NCBI RefSeq assembly: GCF_900163865.1
Contig: NZ_FUKU01000037.1
Coordinates: 33,000 to 96,999, forward strand
Length of the DNA stretch: 64,000 nucleotides
Reading direction: 5' to 3'
Origin: Sphingobacterium sp. JB170
Lineage (GTDB): Bacteria > Bacteroidota > Bacteroidia > Sphingobacteriales > Sphingobacteriaceae
The translations under genes were made by a program, and so were the position numbers. Below the pieces are notes generated by a model that was not told the DNA's origin, did not search any database, and saw nothing but the letters and a program-made list of their open reading frames with translations. Below, one piece after another: positions 8,523 through 17,897 of the stretch (within the stretch, counting starts at the first letter, position 1; each line of letters begins with the position of its first letter).

Positions 8523-9407
8523 CTATTTGATCGTAAAAACGGTTGCAACGCCGCGCTCACCATCATGATCAAACAACTTATTGTCCGAGGGGTGATTAAC
8601 GATTCCCATCCCTTTAACCCACGCGGTCGTCGATCCCCCGCCATCCATGTTCATTGCGAAGCGGCACCCCAAAGCTTTCATGAGTTCGGCTAGTTGCGGA
8701 GTGGTTAAGCCTTGCGACTGGGATGAGCGGCCATCAATCGCCAACACAATTAAATGATTTTCATCTGTCAGGCCTACGACCGTTCTTGGATGCCTGTTGG
8801 TATTGAAAGCTTGGTCCATTTGCTCAATGATCTCTCCATTAAATATCAATAATGGCCCACCGGCCAGCACATAGCTTGCATCTAAAGCGGTCCATCCGGC
8901 CGCCGGCCTTTTTTCGATAGACACTTTGCCGCTCGCCGAAATCGCTAAAGCAGAATTTTCCCGGTAGCTGGTGAATCCTACTTTAGTTTGTGTTATAACT
9001 TTCCCAGCGTGCTTAAAGAATACAGTAGAGCCACCGACAGAGGTGTCAAAATAACTACCGTTGAACGCCAGAGTCGCATTTCCCTTTTCTGCTGCCTCAC
9101 TCGTTTTTAAAAACCCCGAGCTAACGTGTGGAATATCAATCTTAATATCCGATTGGTTCAAATCCACATCGAACATATTAACGTATTGCCGGGAATCGAA
9201 TATTTTATCAAATTGATATTTCTTCCAAATCATCCCCGACGACACTGTTTGGGTCTCCCATTCCGTTTTTTGCAGCAAATCTGCCAGCGACTGTGTATCA
9301 TCAGTATTCTCGATAACGTGAGGGAGCTGCTGCCCTTGCAATTCATAATCTTCACAAGCGCCTAATACCATTAGGAAGCAGAGCGCTACATATATAATTC
9401 TCTTCAT
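8523..9407 (-). CDS. Phosphodiester glycosidase (NAGPA-domain) lipoprotein
   Basis: 294 residues. Lipobox LGAC at 14-17 followed by acidic residues (CEDYE), the pattern linked to surface export in Bacteroidota. The NAGPA domain occupies about 90-294: FNGSYFDTS, LAGGPLLIFNGE, NRHPRTVVGL, IDGRSSQSQGLT and NMDGGGSTT, the last being the family hallmark. The mammalian member removes GlcNAc from GlcNAc-1-P-6-mannose diesters; bacterial members act on sugar phosphodiesters. It is the last gene of the ECF/FecR/SusCD operon (23-base gap), so a phosphodiester-linked glycan such as a teichoic-acid-like or phosphomannan polymer is a possible substrate. That substrate is inference. Confidence 0.85.
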   Translation of the reverse strand: MKRIIYVALCFLMVLGACEDYELQGQQLPHVIENTDDTQSLADLLQKTEWETQTVSSGMIWKKYQFDKIFDSRQYVNMFDVDLNQSDIKIDIPHVSSGFLKTSEAAEKGNATLAFNGSYFDTSVGGSTVFFKHAGKVITQTKVGFTSYRENSALAISASGKVSIEKRPAAGWTALDASYVLAGGPLLIFNGEIIEQMDQAFNTNRHPRTVVGLTDENHLIVLAIDGRSSQSQGLTTPQLAELMKALGCRFAMNMDGGGSTTAWVKGMGIVNHPSDNKLFDHDGERGVATVFTIK

Positions 9408-9430
9408 TTCAATTTAGTTTTGATTGTCTA

Positions 9431-11140
9431 TTATTCCACTATTGCACCAATTATTGTTTTTCCGTTCCGAGAGCTTCCTTTGTAATCACCTTCAACATCC
9501 TCGCTTAACTCAGGGTCATATTGTTGTGCCACCTCCTTTAAACTCGACGCATTCATCCCGTGACTTAGCGCTGGGTTATCACTTCCGATCGGTAAAAATG
9601 AAGAATTAAGCATATTATCAGGATTAAAGGTTGCTCCGGAAATGATAGCATTAGAAACATCGTATGTACGCGCGCCGATAATACTGGCCTTATAGATTGG
9701 AGCTGTCGCATCTGTTTCGTATACGTCAACATCGGAACTTCCCGATGCCTGCTCATTCCCTGAGATGATGGAATTGATTACCGTTAGTTTATTCGTATTC
9801 TGCCGCCGGTAAATGCCACCTCCGGGGCCGGAAATATGATTCTGGGTTATCGTTGAACTAATAATATGGGCCTCACAATTATCGTAGAGCATTACCCCCC
9901 CACCCCCATTTGGAGAAGTGCTTTTATTTCCATTTATTAAGCAGTTAACTAAATAGGTTTTGGATTTCCCTCGGGCATAAACCGCCGCTCCATAGGACGT
10001 CCCACTGTTACTACTTACTGAAGAATTATACATGTAGAGCAAGGAGTTTGGGAATGCGTGCACACCCGCCGCAGTGCCTCTTGCATAGTTATTATCGAAC
10101 GTCGAATTAAAAATATACGCTTTTGATTCGTCGACCCAAAGACCACCGCCATTTGCGTCGCTCCTATTGCGATCAACATGTGAGTCATAAATATAAAGTT
10201 CGCTTGCGGACAATGCATAAATTCCTGCAGCATACCCCGATACTCCGCGCACATTGGACGTCTTATTTTCAACGACGTTAACTTCACGAAGAATCGCACG
10301 CGCTCCGCTAATGACGATTCCTGCACCTTTACCTCGGCTAATTTCCTTTCCAGCTACTTTTATTGTCGTGTTTCGGTCCGAACCATTACCATCGCGAATC
10401 GTAATCCCCTGAAGCTCCACTTGTTCCTGATCAGCCAGCGGCGCGGTAATCGCAACTACGTGAAATGATGCTGCACCCGAGGGCAACTTCCCGGAGAATA
10501 CTGTTTGATAAGATCGTGCATCCGGGACACTACCTTCTTCAGCATCCGTAGGATATCCCCCGATTAGTTTTATATTTTTATCGATTTCAATCGTACGATC
10601 GCCGTCCTCAGCGGCATCACCTCCGGAAATAGTTTTACTGGGCGTATAAGTTCCCTGGGTTAAGTGGATCACACTACCACTAGTTGCTTGGGCAAGTGCG
10701 TTATCCAAAGTCGTAGCGGCTTCCCACGAACGGCCGTCCCCCTCTCCTCCGGGTTTCACAAAAAACACGCTGATTGTACCGGCTTCTTGCACAACCAATA
10801 TTTCCCGGTTTAGTTCCTCATTAATATACACTTGGATAACCCCCGTACGCTCCTCAAATTCATTTTTAGAAACTTTAAAGGACACTTTTTGTTTCCCTTT
10901 TTCTCCTTGCGACTGTTGGAATTGAATCCAATCAACATCCGCAGACACCGCGTATGTCACATTGGTCAACAAATCAAAAGAATAATCCGCATCCTTATTG
11001 GAAACTTCCATATAATCAGTTCCCACCATTAATACATCTTCAAGATCTTTACTGTCTTTAGAACAGCTCAACAGCATCATTACGCTAGCACACAGAAGTA
11101 CTAGCATATATTTGAAACTGCTTATATATTTTACAGTCAT
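9431..11140 (-). CDS. Surface lipoprotein with BACON-like domain and right-handed beta-helix
   Basis: 569 residues. Lipoprotein signal with Cys near residue 26 (LLSCSKDSKD), again with Lys and acids after Cys. Residues 40-125 resemble a BACON-type beta-sandwich (YAVSADVDWIQF, VVQEAG), a module used in carbohydrate binding. From about 130 to 480 lies a repetitive beta-helix of the DUF1565/polymorphic outer-membrane type: GRSWEAATTLDNALAQA, IHLTQGTYTPSKT, then repeated turns such as GGGLWVDESKAYIFNS and GGGIYRRQ. No pectate-lyase catalytic signature was recognised, so it may bind rather than cleave glycan. It sits between SusD and the NAGPA enzyme, the usual place for a SusE/SusF-type binding protein. 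Confidence 0.8.
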   Translation of the reverse strand: MTVKYISSFKYMLVLLCASVMMLLSCSKDSKDLEDVLMVGTDYMEVSNKDADYSFDLLTNVTYAVSADVDWIQFQQSQGEKGKQKVSFKVSKNEFEERTGVIQVYINEELNREILVVQEAGTISVFFVKPGGEGDGRSWEAATTLDNALAQATSGSVIHLTQGTYTPSKTISGGDAAEDGDRTIEIDKNIKLIGGYPTDAEEGSVPDARSYQTVFSGKLPSGAASFHVVAITAPLADQEQVELQGITIRDGNGSDRNTTIKVAGKEISRGKGAGIVISGARAILREVNVVENKTSNVRGVSGYAAGIYALSASELYIYDSHVDRNRSDANGGGLWVDESKAYIFNSTFDNNYARGTAAGVHAFPNSLLYMYNSSVSSNSGTSYGAAVYARGKSKTYLVNCLINGNKSTSPNGGGGVMLYDNCEAHIISSTITQNHISGPGGGIYRRQNTNKLTVINSIISGNEQASGSSDVDVYETDATAPIYKASIIGARTYDVSNAIISGATFNPDNMLNSSFLPIGSDNPALSHGMNASSLKEVAQQYDPELSEDVEGDYKGSSRNGKTIIGAIVE

Positions 11141-11177
11141 GAGTTAATCGATTTGGTTTTTAAAAATTGCTTCCCGT

Positions 11178-12935
11178 TTATTCCCAATTCGGGTTCTGTT
11201 TCAAATTCCCATTAAGCTGAAGGTCTTCCAGCGGAATCGGGTAATAGTAATCTTTGGATTCATCGAAAATTCCTCCTTGCGGGAAAGGATCAATATTTCC
11301 TTTGTTAGCTTCACTATCCCCTGTTTCAGGATCACGTAATTTACGTTGTTGAATATTAATAGTTGAGGTGACCGATGATGGAGCTCCTGGTTTTGTTCCA
11401 CGATAAACCAAAACATCCATTTTCCCATCACCTGTAAAATCATAGGTACCTACACTAGGAAAATAGACCCCAACCATCGGTTGTTCAAGCTTTTTACCTT
11501 CCTTCCAACGCATTAAATCATCCCAGCGCAGTCCTTCGTTAAACATTTCGACGCGTCGCTCGCGACGGATTTCCAAAATAACCCCTTTATTTGGACCCTG
11601 ATCAACATTCGGATATAAAGATTCTTGATAGGAATCAGGCTGTGCATTTGCTTCCGCTATATTTAGGGAGGGCATCCCTACACGATTGCGTAATAGGTTT
11701 ATGCTACGGTTAATATCGTCCTGGTTCAAGTCACCGAGTTCCGCTTTTGCTTCGGCAAAGATCAATAATGCTTCGGCGTATCGAAACAGTATAATATCAA
11801 AATGGCCGGAGCTCCACTGCTCACGTGCCGGGAGTGCTTTTATCACCCTGTACCCTGTCGTAGTCAAATTCAACGACACGGGCTCCGAGCTGCTCTGTCC
11901 TAAGACAGTGAAGTCAGGCCCCGCCGTTGTTTGTACCAGGCGAGGATCACGATTCTGCATCTCTTCCAAATAGCCTTTGGACTGGAATCCCGGTATCGCA
12001 GTAAAGCGTGTTCCATTAGCCATGAGATAAGAATTCACAAGGTCTTTGGTTAAACCCCATGACCCAGCCGTCGGGGAAGTCATCAAGTAGGCCAGGTTAT
12101 GTGTTTCTATACCGCGCTCAAAGTCGGCAGCCAAAATAGTCTCGGTCACATCCTGGTTGTCCCTAGCAAAAAGAGTACGGTAAGATTCCGCAGCGCCTCC
12201 TGTTGTAAATAAAGTGTAGGCTCCACTTTTCATTAGTTCATCCGCGGCCGCTACTGCAGCCGCTAAAAACGGTTCGTAACCATCGATATCATGGTATTTC
12301 CGGAATGTTCCTTCGTACAGGCCAATACGGGCTTTTAAAATCAGCGCCGTGTATTTCGTAATCCGATTCAACTTTTTTTCTGCCGGGATATTCGCAATCG
12401 CAAAATCAATATCCGCCATAACCGAGTCCATAACAAGTTGACGCGAATCTCGCGCTTTGTACAAGTCTTCGTCCCCGGCGTTCAGCACCTTATTATACCA
12501 AGGGACATCGCCGAATCGTTTCACTTTATCAAAATAAAAATAAGCACGAAAGAAGCGTGCTATACCTCCATATTTCGCCTTAGCGGCTTCATCTTGAACT
12601 TTTTGGTAGTTTTCTAAGAAATAGTTGATTTTCCTAAGTGCCGACCAGTTCCATCCTCCGGTACCACTAGCAGTCGGCACAATCCGGTTTCCACGCACTC
12701 TGTCGCCTGCGATCAACGGCACAATATTATCAGACGATGCATCATCGTTATATACGCCCGTTGTCGATAAAATGGTATAAAAATTATTCGTCGCAACCTC
12801 AAGATCTTCCGGTGTATTGAAAAAGAACTCCGCTTCTACCTGATCTTCTGCTGGACGATCCAAAAAGTCTTTTTCGCACGAAAGGAAGACGAATACCGCC
12901 ATACAGGCGAGTCCATATATTATATAATTCTTCAT
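11178..12935 (-). CDS. SusD/RagB-family nutrient-binding outer membrane lipoprotein
   Basis: 585 residues. Signal with lipobox FLSC (Cys20) then EKDFLDRP, the typical SusD start. SusD_N features (ATNNFYTIL, ARFFRAYFYFDKVKRFGDVPWY) and SusD C-terminal motifs (DIILFRYAEALLIFAEAKAELG, INLLRNRVGMPSL, ILEIRRERRVEMFNEGLRWDDLMRW, YYYPIPLEDLQLN, NPNWE end) are all present. Full length for the family. It caps the SusC receptor encoded 20 bases upstream, forming the pedal-bin importer. Confidence 0.96.
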   Translation of the reverse strand: MKNYIIYGLACMAVFVFLSCEKDFLDRPAEDQVEAEFFFNTPEDLEVATNNFYTILSTTGVYNDDASSDNIVPLIAGDRVRGNRIVPTASGTGGWNWSALRKINYFLENYQKVQDEAAKAKYGGIARFFRAYFYFDKVKRFGDVPWYNKVLNAGDEDLYKARDSRQLVMDSVMADIDFAIANIPAEKKLNRITKYTALILKARIGLYEGTFRKYHDIDGYEPFLAAAVAAADELMKSGAYTLFTTGGAAESYRTLFARDNQDVTETILAADFERGIETHNLAYLMTSPTAGSWGLTKDLVNSYLMANGTRFTAIPGFQSKGYLEEMQNRDPRLVQTTAGPDFTVLGQSSSEPVSLNLTTTGYRVIKALPAREQWSSGHFDIILFRYAEALLIFAEAKAELGDLNQDDINRSINLLRNRVGMPSLNIAEANAQPDSYQESLYPNVDQGPNKGVILEIRRERRVEMFNEGLRWDDLMRWKEGKKLEQPMVGVYFPSVGTYDFTGDGKMDVLVYRGTKPGAPSSVTSTINIQQRKLRDPETGDSEANKGNIDPFPQGGIFDESKDYYYPIPLEDLQLNGNLKQNPNWE

Positions 12936-12955
12936 TTTCTTTTCTTTATTTTTTG

Positions 12956-15900
12956 TTACAAACTGATATTCACTCCAAAAGAAAACGTTTTACCCATCGG
13001 ATAGTCCCTCAAGTCAGCTCGACTGACCGCAGATCCTGGCAACGAATAGTTCACTGCAGATCCAGCTTGTTCAGGATCTATATATTTTGTCAATCCACCA
13101 AACGCCCAAGTGAAAACATTCTCTCCGCTCAGGTAAAAGCGTAGACGATCAATATTTATTTTCCTTGTCATGGTTTGTGGAAGCGTATAACCGAGCGTTA
13201 GATTCTTCACCCGCAGATATGCTACATTTTCAAGATAATAGTCGTTCATCTCATAGAGCGAGCGTCCGCCATTTAACGATGTATATCCGCGGTAAATCTG
13301 TGGATAGGTGTTCCCTGGTTTGTCCGGGAGCCAAGCATTGTCGACGAGGTCTTTACGAATAAACGAGAGGTAAGGACGTTGGTAAGGCCCCCAATACACG
13401 TCACCGGTAGGGTACCAATGTTGTTGGCCAACCCCCGCGAGGGCAACAGACAGGTCTATTCCTTTCCACGATGCAGACATGTTCAATCCGAAAGGAAATT
13501 GCGGCATCGCATTTCCGATAGGACGAAGGTCTCCATGGTCTTCAAGCGTATAATTTCCTTGATCAATCCTTCCATCACCATCGGTATCCATGTATTTGAT
13601 ATCACCCGCTTTTAATCGGTTCCAATCGCTATTCTGTACCACATTCAACTCATAGTTATATACCTTACCCAATGAATTGGAAGGATTCTCGAAACTATTT
13701 TGGTAATCTAGTGCTTCCTGATCGGTTTGAAACTGTCCGTCAACATGGTATCCCCAGATTTGACCAAGGCGCTGGCCTTCCCAGTACGTGCTCATCAATC
13801 CGTTTGGATTATCGTATTTGGTAATATATCCTCTAGAGTTGGACACATTTGCTGCAACATTAAATGCCAACGGCGAACCAGCCACATCGAAGCTATTTCG
13901 ATAGCTAATTCCCAGCTCGAATCCAGTATTCTTTAAAGCAGCAAAATTTTCTTGCGGTTCGTTCGCTCCGAAAACTGCCGGGAGCGGCTCCCCGGGTAGG
14001 TACATGCCATCAGTAATTTTATTATACCAATCGAAATTCACAAAAAGCTTATTTTGTAAAAAGCCCATGTCTACGCCCAAGTCGACACTTTGCGTGCTTT
14101 CCCAGGTCACCACCTTAGGCAGCGGTGCTGGTGCGTCGGCATAATAGATGCGTTGCCCATTCTCGAGCCATGAGGATTGTCCAACATCCATCAGTTGTTT
14201 AAACGTATTAACGTCAACCGTTTGATTCCCCAGGCGACCGTACGAGCCGCGAATCTTTAACGACGAAATATACGGCTTTATAGGATCCCAAAAAGATTCA
14301 CGGTCGACTTGCCACCCCGCAGAGACCGAAGGAAAGAATCCCCAACGACTATGCCCTGGGAAACGAGAAGAACCATCATACCGAGCGTTCACTTCAAGGA
14401 GATATTTGTTTTTATAATCGTAATTGAAGCGCCCAAAATAGCCTTGTACAGCCCAATCCAATGTAGCTCCCGCAATATTAAACATGGTCGTCCCTAATTG
14501 CAAATTAGCTAACTCTCTAATTAACAACCCATCCATTTGAGCGGCAACGCGATCTCTATCGAATTCCTCTTGGTTGAAACCTAGGAGTAATTTGAAATTA
14601 TGATCATCTTGTATGGATTTTTGATATGTTCCAAAGATATTTAGCGCCTTATATTTGTCTTTCCAGCGCCACTCACCCAATCGGTTAATTCCAGTCGTGA
14701 TATAGTCAAGCTTGCTGCCCGAAAGGAATTCAAATTCATTATACCGGTAGGTTCTTCCTGTATTATCAAAACGGTGGCTATAATCTAAGTTCAGTTCTAG
14801 ACCTTCCAAAGGCTTCACTTTAACACGAAAGGTATTCGTAAACTCCTCGGTATTGAACTTCATCCAGTTATTCCGAGCTTCCATTGCTGCATGACCTCCC
14901 TGTCCGCCATTACCACTCACCCCAATATCAGTGGGAACACCATCGATATGACTTGGGTAAAACGGAAATAAGTTATACCAGGTTGTGGTGCTCCAGAGCC
15001 CACCGTAACCGTTTCGAAAGCCACCATACTCCTTATCGTATTCGTTAATGAATTGAATATTATTAGAGATTTCAAGCCATGGGTTTGGCGTGAAGGTTAA
15101 ATTTGTTTTAATGTTATAACGGTCCATATCACCGTCGTCTGCAATATTATTAATCGTCTCTCTTTTAAAAACGCGGCCAGACATATAACCTTTCAGCTTG
15201 TCGGTACCTCCCGAGACAGAGATATTATGAAAGTTTGAAGGTTGGTATTCTTTAAATAGATAATCGTACCAATTGGTGTTATAAAAAAACTTATTACTAC
15301 CGTCTGCTTGAAGTTCATGAAAAGGCTCTAGCTGGCCATTTGCTACTAACTTGATCGTTTCCCAATCCATGTCATCATAACCCGTATAACTGGTCCCGTT
15401 ATAGCCGTATAATGCAGCGTCTACCGTTTTTCCATAGATGTACGGGTCGGAAACAAAATCGGTACGAGTGGTGGGTGTGGTCCAGCCAAAATTGTTGGTG
15501 TAATCTACTTTCATTTGACCCACTTCACCTTTTTTCGTGGTGATCAAAATCACTCCAAAAGCCCCTCTAGCACCATAAATAGCCGCGGAAGCTGCATCTT
15601 TTAAAACCGTTACGCTCTCTATATCGTTTGGGTTAACCCTGGTTATATTCCCCTCAATTCCGTCAATTAGTACTAGTGGACTACCGCCATTAATCGAATT
15701 AAACCCTCTAATATTAATATCGGGAGTTTGAGTAGGATCACCGGTATTAATTTGCACGTTCAACCCCGGCATTAATCCCTGTAAAGCGCCGGCGATACTT
15801 GCTTCGGGGCGCAACGCGATATCTTTGGCGTCAATTTGCGCCACGGCGCCCGTCAAATTGGCTCGCTTCTGTACGCCGTAACCAACAACAACGACTTCTT

Positions 15901-16537
15901 CCAGATCACTGATCTGCAGCTTTAACACCACGTCAACCGGCGTCCCGCTACGGAAGGGAACCGTTTGCTCCTGATAGCCGAGCGAACTGACCACAATTTC
16001 GCCTTGCTCGGTGGCAATATCGAGAACAAAATGCCCTGTTTCATCCGTCGCTGTTGCGATGTTACTTTGCACTATTTTCACAGATGCTCCTGCCAAAGGT
16101 TCTCCACTCTCGGTTACCACGGTACCACTCAACGGACTTTGCTTTTGTTCAGTCAAATTGGAGAGTTTGGCTTTAATGGTCGTTGCCTTTTTAATTAGGA
16201 CGGTATTATTTTCGATAAAAAATATGAGATCTCTGGGGGAGAGACAAGTCTCTAACACATCCGATAGGTTGGCATTTTTCACGTGAAGATCTATTTTACC
16301 TACATTTTCAAGCTGTGAGTTGCTATAGAGAAAATCTAGGTTCGTTTGTCTTTGGATCAACGTCAACACGTGGGAAAGTTCCGCATTTGAGACGGACAGA
16401 CTTATCTTTTGTGCACGAGTAGTCGCGCTAGCATGTACCAAGAAAACAAGGAGAAATAAAGAGAGCAATTTCATAATAAGAAAGCACTTATGCAATCGTC
16501 CCCGATGCGGAGATAAAGCAACAATATTTTTATACAT
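12956..16537 (-). CDS. SusC/RagA TonB-linked receptor with STN signalling domain
   Basis: 1193 residues, complete. N-terminal signal (long n-region, hydrophobic LLSLFLLVFLVHASA), then an STN domain at about 45-110 (ISLSVSNAELSHVLTLIQ, LDFLYSN, ILIKK). A carboxypeptidase-like domain follows at about 135-215, then the plug (VVVGYGVQKRANLTGAV, LVLIDGIEGN, IESVTVLKDAASAAIYGARGAFG) and a 22-strand-type barrel ending in FSFGVNISL. The STN domain contacts the periplasmic part of FecR, so ligand binding can be relayed to the ECF sigma factor encoded just upstream. Pairs with SusD at 11178-12935. Confidence 0.96.
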   Translation of the reverse strand: MYKNIVALSPHRGRLHKCFLIMKLLSLFLLVFLVHASATTRAQKISLSVSNAELSHVLTLIQRQTNLDFLYSNSQLENVGKIDLHVKNANLSDVLETCLSPRDLIFFIENNTVLIKKATTIKAKLSNLTEQKQSPLSGTVVTESGEPLAGASVKIVQSNIATATDETGHFVLDIATEQGEIVVSSLGYQEQTVPFRSGTPVDVVLKLQISDLEEVVVVGYGVQKRANLTGAVAQIDAKDIALRPEASIAGALQGLMPGLNVQINTGDPTQTPDINIRGFNSINGGSPLVLIDGIEGNITRVNPNDIESVTVLKDAASAAIYGARGAFGVILITTKKGEVGQMKVDYTNNFGWTTPTTRTDFVSDPYIYGKTVDAALYGYNGTSYTGYDDMDWETIKLVANGQLEPFHELQADGSNKFFYNTNWYDYLFKEYQPSNFHNISVSGGTDKLKGYMSGRVFKRETINNIADDGDMDRYNIKTNLTFTPNPWLEISNNIQFINEYDKEYGGFRNGYGGLWSTTTWYNLFPFYPSHIDGVPTDIGVSGNGGQGGHAAMEARNNWMKFNTEEFTNTFRVKVKPLEGLELNLDYSHRFDNTGRTYRYNEFEFLSGSKLDYITTGINRLGEWRWKDKYKALNIFGTYQKSIQDDHNFKLLLGFNQEEFDRDRVAAQMDGLLIRELANLQLGTTMFNIAGATLDWAVQGYFGRFNYDYKNKYLLEVNARYDGSSRFPGHSRWGFFPSVSAGWQVDRESFWDPIKPYISSLKIRGSYGRLGNQTVDVNTFKQLMDVGQSSWLENGQRIYYADAPAPLPKVVTWESTQSVDLGVDMGFLQNKLFVNFDWYNKITDGMYLPGEPLPAVFGANEPQENFAALKNTGFELGISYRNSFDVAGSPLAFNVAANVSNSRGYITKYDNPNGLMSTYWEGQRLGQIWGYHVDGQFQTDQEALDYQNSFENPSNSLGKVYNYELNVVQNSDWNRLKAGDIKYMDTDGDGRIDQGNYTLEDHGDLRPIGNAMPQFPFGLNMSASWKGIDLSVALAGVGQQHWYPTGDVYWGPYQRPYLSFIRKDLVDNAWLPDKPGNTYPQIYRGYTSLNGGRSLYEMNDYYLENVAYLRVKNLTLGYTLPQTMTRKINIDRLRFYLSGENVFTWAFGGLTKYIDPEQAGSAVNYSLPGSAVSRADLRDYPMGKTFSFGVNISL

Positions 16538-16590
16538 TTGAAAGGTATTTGGTATTATTTAATAACTGATAGTTTCCATATACATTGAAC

Positions 16591-16617
16591 GAAGGGGGTG
16601 TTGGTAGCACCTCCTTC
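16591..16617. other. Hairpin between fecR and susC
   Basis: Arms GAAGGGGGTG (16591-16600) and CACCTCCTTC (16608-16617) pair over ten positions, with one G-U or mismatch depending on strand, around a 7-base loop. It lies 20 bases after the FecR stop with no T-run, so it may limit read-through or stabilise the downstream mRNA. Confidence 0.4.
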
Positions 16618-16637
16618 ATCAATTTTGGTCGCCGGGC

Positions 16638-17828
16638 TTACTTCATAACGATCACCCTCCCCCCGTGGACAACAAATTTTAAATCGGAAACTGACGCGAT
16701 TGCATCCAATACGTCCCCAAGTTTTTTAGATCGTTTCAAACTTCCCGTAAAATTGTCCGGAGCAGTAAGCTCCATCTGCACTTCTTCAATAGGGTACCAT
16801 CTAGCCAACTCCTGTAGAATCACGCCGATCGGTTGATCATTAAATCGGAAATACCCATCTTTCCAGTCAACAATTTCACTGATATTTACATCTTTATTTA
16901 GGGCTATATCTGCATTTCTACTGACTACGGCCTGCTCACCGGGTGTGAGTCGTAATTTATTATTTTGGGCAGAGACATCAACTGATCCATGAATAAGCGT
17001 AGTTTTAACGGACATATCCTCAGAGTAGGCTGAAAGATTAAACTGCGTACCTAAAACCCGAACAATACTATTTTTAGCCTTTACGATAAATGCCTTTTGT
17101 TTGTTAGGGGTAACATCGAAAAATCCTTCCCCTTGCAGCTCCACACGCCGCTCATTTTCTCCATAGGAAGCCAATACAGTAATCGTTGATCCTGAATTGA
17201 GCCATACCCCTGTGCCATCAGGTAAATAAACATGAACAGCGACTCCTTTGGGAGCGGTTATTTTGTGTCGATCTGCTTCATTAAAATAGGATTTTTCAGG
17301 TGATCTGCGCTGCATCACGACGCTCCCATCGGTTAACCGCGTAATTTCTAGCCCTTTATATCGCAAAGTGTCGCCCGTGGATCCGTCGAGCAACATCTGT
17401 GTTCCATCGGCGAGAGTGACGAGGGCTTTTTCCTCGGGAAGCTCCATTGGTTCATTTGTTGTATTTGCCAATTCTCCCGACTCACGCATAATTCCGAAGA
17501 TACCGTTGTGGTTCCCGTAATACATAAGAGCACAAAAAGAAACCGCAATACAAGCCGCTGCAACACGGTATATCGTTCTTTTATACCACGGTATAAAAGT
17601 ATGCACAGATGACTCTGAACGGTCAATATTCTTTAAAATTCGATCAAATACGCCTTCTTGATTTGTGAATTCTACGTTTTCTTCTACAATAATATTTTTG
17701 TCAACCCAGGACGCGAATACCTTCGGATCTATATCCTGTAAACCTTGTTCGAGTTCCTTGTTCTCATCCATAGTTAGGTCTCCGCTAAGGCGCTTTAAAA
17801 ACAATTGATATATTCTTTCTGTATCCAA
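16638..17828 (-). CDS. FecR-family anti-sigma factor
   Basis: About 396 residues. The start is set at TTG 17828 because family members begin with an equivalent of DTERIYQLFLKRLSGDLT. The first ATG (17771) would remove that conserved N-terminal sigma-binding helix, and TTG 17864 adds residues without family likeness. One membrane segment (YRVAAACIAVSFCALMYYG) separates the cytoplasmic anti-sigma part from the periplasmic FecR domain (ITAPKGVAVHVYLPDGTGVWLNSGSTI) and the C-terminal DUF4974 domain (FRFNDQPIGVILQELARWY to the end). It holds the sigma factor at 17898-18464 inactive until the SusC STN domain signals. Confidence 0.92.
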   Translation of the reverse strand: MDTERIYQLFLKRLSGDLTMDENKELEQGLQDIDPKVFASWVDKNIIVEENVEFTNQEGVFDRILKNIDRSESSVHTFIPWYKRTIYRVAAACIAVSFCALMYYGNHNGIFGIMRESGELANTTNEPMELPEEKALVTLADGTQMLLDGSTGDTLRYKGLEITRLTDGSVVMQRRSPEKSYFNEADRHKITAPKGVAVHVYLPDGTGVWLNSGSTITVLASYGENERRVELQGEGFFDVTPNKQKAFIVKAKNSIVRVLGTQFNLSAYSEDMSVKTTLIHGSVDVSAQNNKLRLTPGEQAVVSRNADIALNKDVNISEIVDWKDGYFRFNDQPIGVILQELARWYPIEEVQMELTAPDNFTGSLKRSKKLGDVLDAIASVSDLKFVVHGGRVIVMK

Positions 17829-17897
17829 TCTATCGGTGCGTGTATATATAGGTAGTACACACAACGCTGATAGTAGGACTAGTCAGAATGAAAAAAA

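Noticed and set aside
9895..9906. C-rich stretch (C7 A C5) in the beta-helix gene
   Set aside because: It is interrupted and encodes the Gly-rich turn of the repeat, so a phase-variation role is less likely than for the unbroken run in nagA.
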